From: Alphaproteobacteria bacterium
GTDB taxonomy: Bacteria > Pseudomonadota > Alphaproteobacteria > JAJFFI01
DNA: 64,000 nt
Direction: 5' to 3'
Assembly: GCA_030066595.1 (NCBI GenBank)
Contig: JASJBI010000009.1
Span: 1 to 64,000, forward strand
Positions within the stretch are counted from its first letter, which is position 1, and every line of letters starts with the position of its first letter. Below, piece by piece: positions 61,920 through 64,000 of the stretch. The notes beneath the pieces were generated by a model, which made no database searches, was not told the origin of the DNA, and saw only the letters and a list, made by a program, of their open reading frames with translations. A program made the translations under genes and the position numbers.

Positions 61920-64000
61920 ATGGCCGATTTCCCCAAGAAAACCCCCGCGGATTGGCAGAAGCTTGCCGAGACCGAGCTCAAGGGAAGGGCGCTCGATGAC
62001 CTTGTCTGGGAGACGCCCGAGGGCATCCCGGTCAAGCCCCTCTATACGGCCGAGGACCTGGAACAGCTCGAACATGTCGGCACGCTGCCCGGCATGGCGC
62101 CCTTTCTGCGCGGGCCTCGGGCCACCATGTACGCGGCCCGGCCCTGGACCGTGCGCCAGTATTCCGGCTTCTCGACGGCCGAGGAATCGAACGCCTTCTA
62201 CCGCAAGAATTTGGCCGCCGGGCAGATGGGGCTCTCGATCGCCTTCGACCTGGCGACCCACCGGGGCTACGATTCGGACCATCCGCGCGTGGTCGGCGAC
62301 GTGGGCAAGGCCGGGGTCGCGATCGACTCGGTCGAGGATATGAAGATCCTGTTCGACGGCATCCCGCTCGACAAGATGTCGGTCTCGATGACCATGAACG
62401 GCGCCGTTTTGCCGGTGATGGCCGGCTACATCGTCGCGGGCGAAGAGCAGGGGGTAAGCCAGGACCAGCTCTCGGGGACCATCCAGAACGACATCCTCAA
62501 GGAGTTCATGGTCCGCAACACCTACATCTACCCGCCCGAGCCCTCGATGCGCATCGTCGCCGACATCATCGAGCACACGGCGGCGCACATGCCGCGCTTC
62601 AACTCGATCTCGATCTCCGGCTACCACATGCAGGAGGCGGGCGCGACCTGCGTCCAGGAGCTCGCCTTCACGCTGGCGGACGGCATCGAGTATGTGCGGG
62701 CCGCGCGCTCCAAGGGGCTCGACGTGGACGCCTTCGCGCCCCGGCTCTCCTTTTTCTTCTGCCTCGGCATGAACTTCTTCATGGAGATCGCCAAGCTGCG
62801 CGCCGCGCGCTACCTCTGGGCCAACCTGATGCAGGACCTGTTCGAGCCCAAGGACCCGCGGTCCTTGATGCTGCGCACCCACTGCCAGACCTCGGGCGTC
62901 TCGCTGGCCGAGCAGGACCCCTACAACAATATCGTGCGCACCACGGTCGAGGCGCTGGCCGGCGCGCTCGGCGGGACCCAGTCCCTGCACACCAACTCCT
63001 TCGACGAGGCGCTGGCGTTGCCGACCGAGTTCTCCATGCGCATCGCCCGCAACACCCAGCTCATCCTGCAGGAGGAGACCGGGATCACTCGGGTGGTCGA
63101 CCCGCTGGCCGGCAGCTACTACCTGGAAAGCCTGACCGCGAGCCTGATCAAGGAGGCCGGCACGCTGATCCAGGAGGTCGAGGACATGGGCGGCATGACC
63201 AAGGCGGTCGAGACCGGCATGCCCAAGCTCCGCATCGAGGAGTCCTCGGCCCGCCGCCAGTCGCGCATCGACCGGGGCGAGGAAGTGATTGTCGGCGTCA
63301 ACAAGTACGCGCCCGAGGTCAAGGACCAGGTCGAGCTCCTGGACGTGGACAACGCCAAGGTACGGGCGCAACAGGTCGCGCGCCTCGAGAAGATCCGGGC
63401 CGAGCGGGACGAGGCGGCCTGCCGGGCCGCGCTCGACGGGCTCGCCCGGGTGGCGGAGAGCGGCGAGGGCAACCTGCTCGCGGCCTCGATCGAGGCGGCC
63501 CGCGCGCGCGCCACCGTTGGCGAGATTTCGGACGCGCTGGAAAAGGTGTTCACCCGCCACCGCGCGGTGATCCGCAGCATCACCGGCGTCTACGGCTCGG
63601 CCTATGACAGCGACGAGGGCTTCCAGCGCATCAAGGGCGAGATCGAGGCCTTCGCCGCGCAGGAAGGGCGCCAGCCGCGTATGCTGGTGGTCAAGATGGG
63701 CCAGGACGGCCACGACCGAGGGGCCAAGGTGATCGCCACCGCCTTCGCCGATCTCGGCTTCGACGTGGACGTCGGCCCGCTCTTCCAGACGCCCGAGGAG
63801 GCCGCCCGCCAGGCGATCGAGAACGACGTGCACGTGGTCGGCGTCTCCTCCCAGGCGGCCGGGCACAAGACGCTCGTGCCCGAGATGATCCAGGCGCTGC
63901 GCGACCAGGGCGGCGAGGACATCGTGATCATCTGCGGCGGCGTCATCCCGCCCCAGGACTACGACTACCTCCAGCAGGCGGGCGTGCACGCGGTCTACGG
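61920..64000 (+). CDS. scpA: Methylmalonyl-CoA mutase large subunit, 3' end outside window
   Basis: The frame opens at ATG 61920 (after aggagcgga) and runs open to the window end, 693 codons. It has the mutase TIM-barrel half: [46 protein letters not shown] and [23 protein letters not shown]. The cobalamin domain near the end has [10 protein letters not shown], the DxHxxG lower-ligand histidine. The enzyme interconverts succinyl-CoA and methylmalonyl-CoA in propionate metabolism. Only the last few tens of residues are missing. Confidence 0.95.
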   Translation, partial: MADFPKKTPADWQKLAETELKGRALDDLVWETPEGIPVKPLYTAEDLEQLEHVGTLPGMAPFLRGPRATMYAARPWTVRQYSGFSTAEESNAFYRKNLAAGQMGLSIAFDLATHRGYDSDHPRVVGDVGKAGVAIDSVEDMKILFDGIPLDKMSVSMTMNGAVLPVMAGYIVAGEEQGVSQDQLSGTIQNDILKEFMVRNTYIYPPEPSMRIVADIIEHTAAHMPRFNSISISGYHMQEAGATCVQELAFTLADGIEYVRAARSKGLDVDAFAPRLSFFFCLGMNFFMEIAKLRAARYLWANLMQDLFEPKDPRSLMLRTHCQTSGVSLAEQDPYNNIVRTTVEALAGALGGTQSLHTNSFDEALALPTEFSMRIARNTQLILQEETGITRVVDPLAGSYYLESLTASLIKEAGTLIQEVEDMGGMTKAVETGMPKLRIEESSARRQSRIDRGEEVIVGVNKYAPEVKDQVELLDVDNAKVRAQQVARLEKIRAERDEAACRAALDGLARVAESGEGNLLAASIEAARARATVGEISDALEKVFTRHRAVIRSITGVYGSAYDSDEGFQRIKGEIEAFAAQEGRQPRMLVVKMGQDGHDRGAKVIATAFADLGFDVDVGPLFQTPEEAARQAIENDVHVVGVSSQAAGHKTLVPEMIQALRDQGGEDIVIICGGVIPPQDYDYLQQAGVHAVY

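Noticed and set aside
61695-63989. 764-codon minus-strand frame at the window end
   Set aside because: It is the complement of methylmalonyl-CoA mutase, whose reading frame has conserved catalytic motifs.

Overview
The window is about 64 kb of high-GC DNA with the gene content of an alphaproteobacterium. The best lineage markers are a CpdR-type single-domain response regulator, a TipF-like degenerate EAL protein, a DUF2125 protein, a TIGR02302/DUF4175 protein, the run argH-lptM-lysA, and a compact B12-dependent ribonucleotide reductase. Rhodospirillales or a neighbouring order is my guess; nothing seen fixes the genus. I saw no rRNA, tRNA, CRISPR array or intact insertion sequence.

Layout. 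1-1229: end of hisC and tyrC (amino-acid biosynthesis). 1268-7259: a LysR-controlled catabolic locus with a creatinase/ectoine-hydrolase-like M24 protein, a three-part TRAP transporter and an EutA/maleate-isomerase-like enzyme. 7287-12902: DUF2125, ChaC-like cyclotransferase, a small exported protein, nrdJ and a YdcF-like protein. 12294-15038 is a tightly overlapping minus-strand operon, ftsE-ftsX-HAD phosphatase-ydcF. 15198-26918 is housekeeping: zinc-ribbon protein, cpdR, TIGR02302, lysA, lptM, argH, a TlpA-like thioredoxin, an exported MORN-repeat protein, a DUF952 protein, pyrD and a TipF-like protein.

27199-33128 is the most interesting stretch. It holds a B12-binding radical SAM protein of the RiPP-maturation type and, 32 bases behind it, a 58-codon gene with its own ribosome binding site that looks like its substrate peptide. 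A large SAM-domain/adenylate cyclase/AAA/TPR regulator follows. 33183-40278 holds a TIM-barrel isomerase, a universal stress protein, a HAD-IIA hydrolase, a second cyclase with an unusual N-terminus, a class V aminotransferase and a PAS histidine kinase.

40333-43914 carries the ATP-grasp / alpha-E / transglutaminase set that normally accompanies the proteasome-like protein Anbu. Here anbu lies about 8.3 kb away (52257-52991). The gap holds a 273-bp miniature transposon-like element, a lower-GC VOC gene, a complete osmoprotectant ABC transporter (45321-48795) and a second TRAP transporter (49027-52005). 53085-57952 is a yhiI-rbbA-yhhJ-type export system. 57971-61123 holds a DUF1326 protein, a TAXI-like protein, an acetamidase/formamidase and an NTF2-like protein. 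61133-61740 is an AbrB-Doc toxin-antitoxin pair, and the window ends inside methylmalonyl-CoA mutase.

Three proteins are expected to use cobalamin (NrdJ, the radical SAM protein, methylmalonyl-CoA mutase), so the organism must make or import B12. Starts differing from the longest open frame were chosen by family length, overlap with the upstream gene or a visible ribosome binding site, and are marked as choices.
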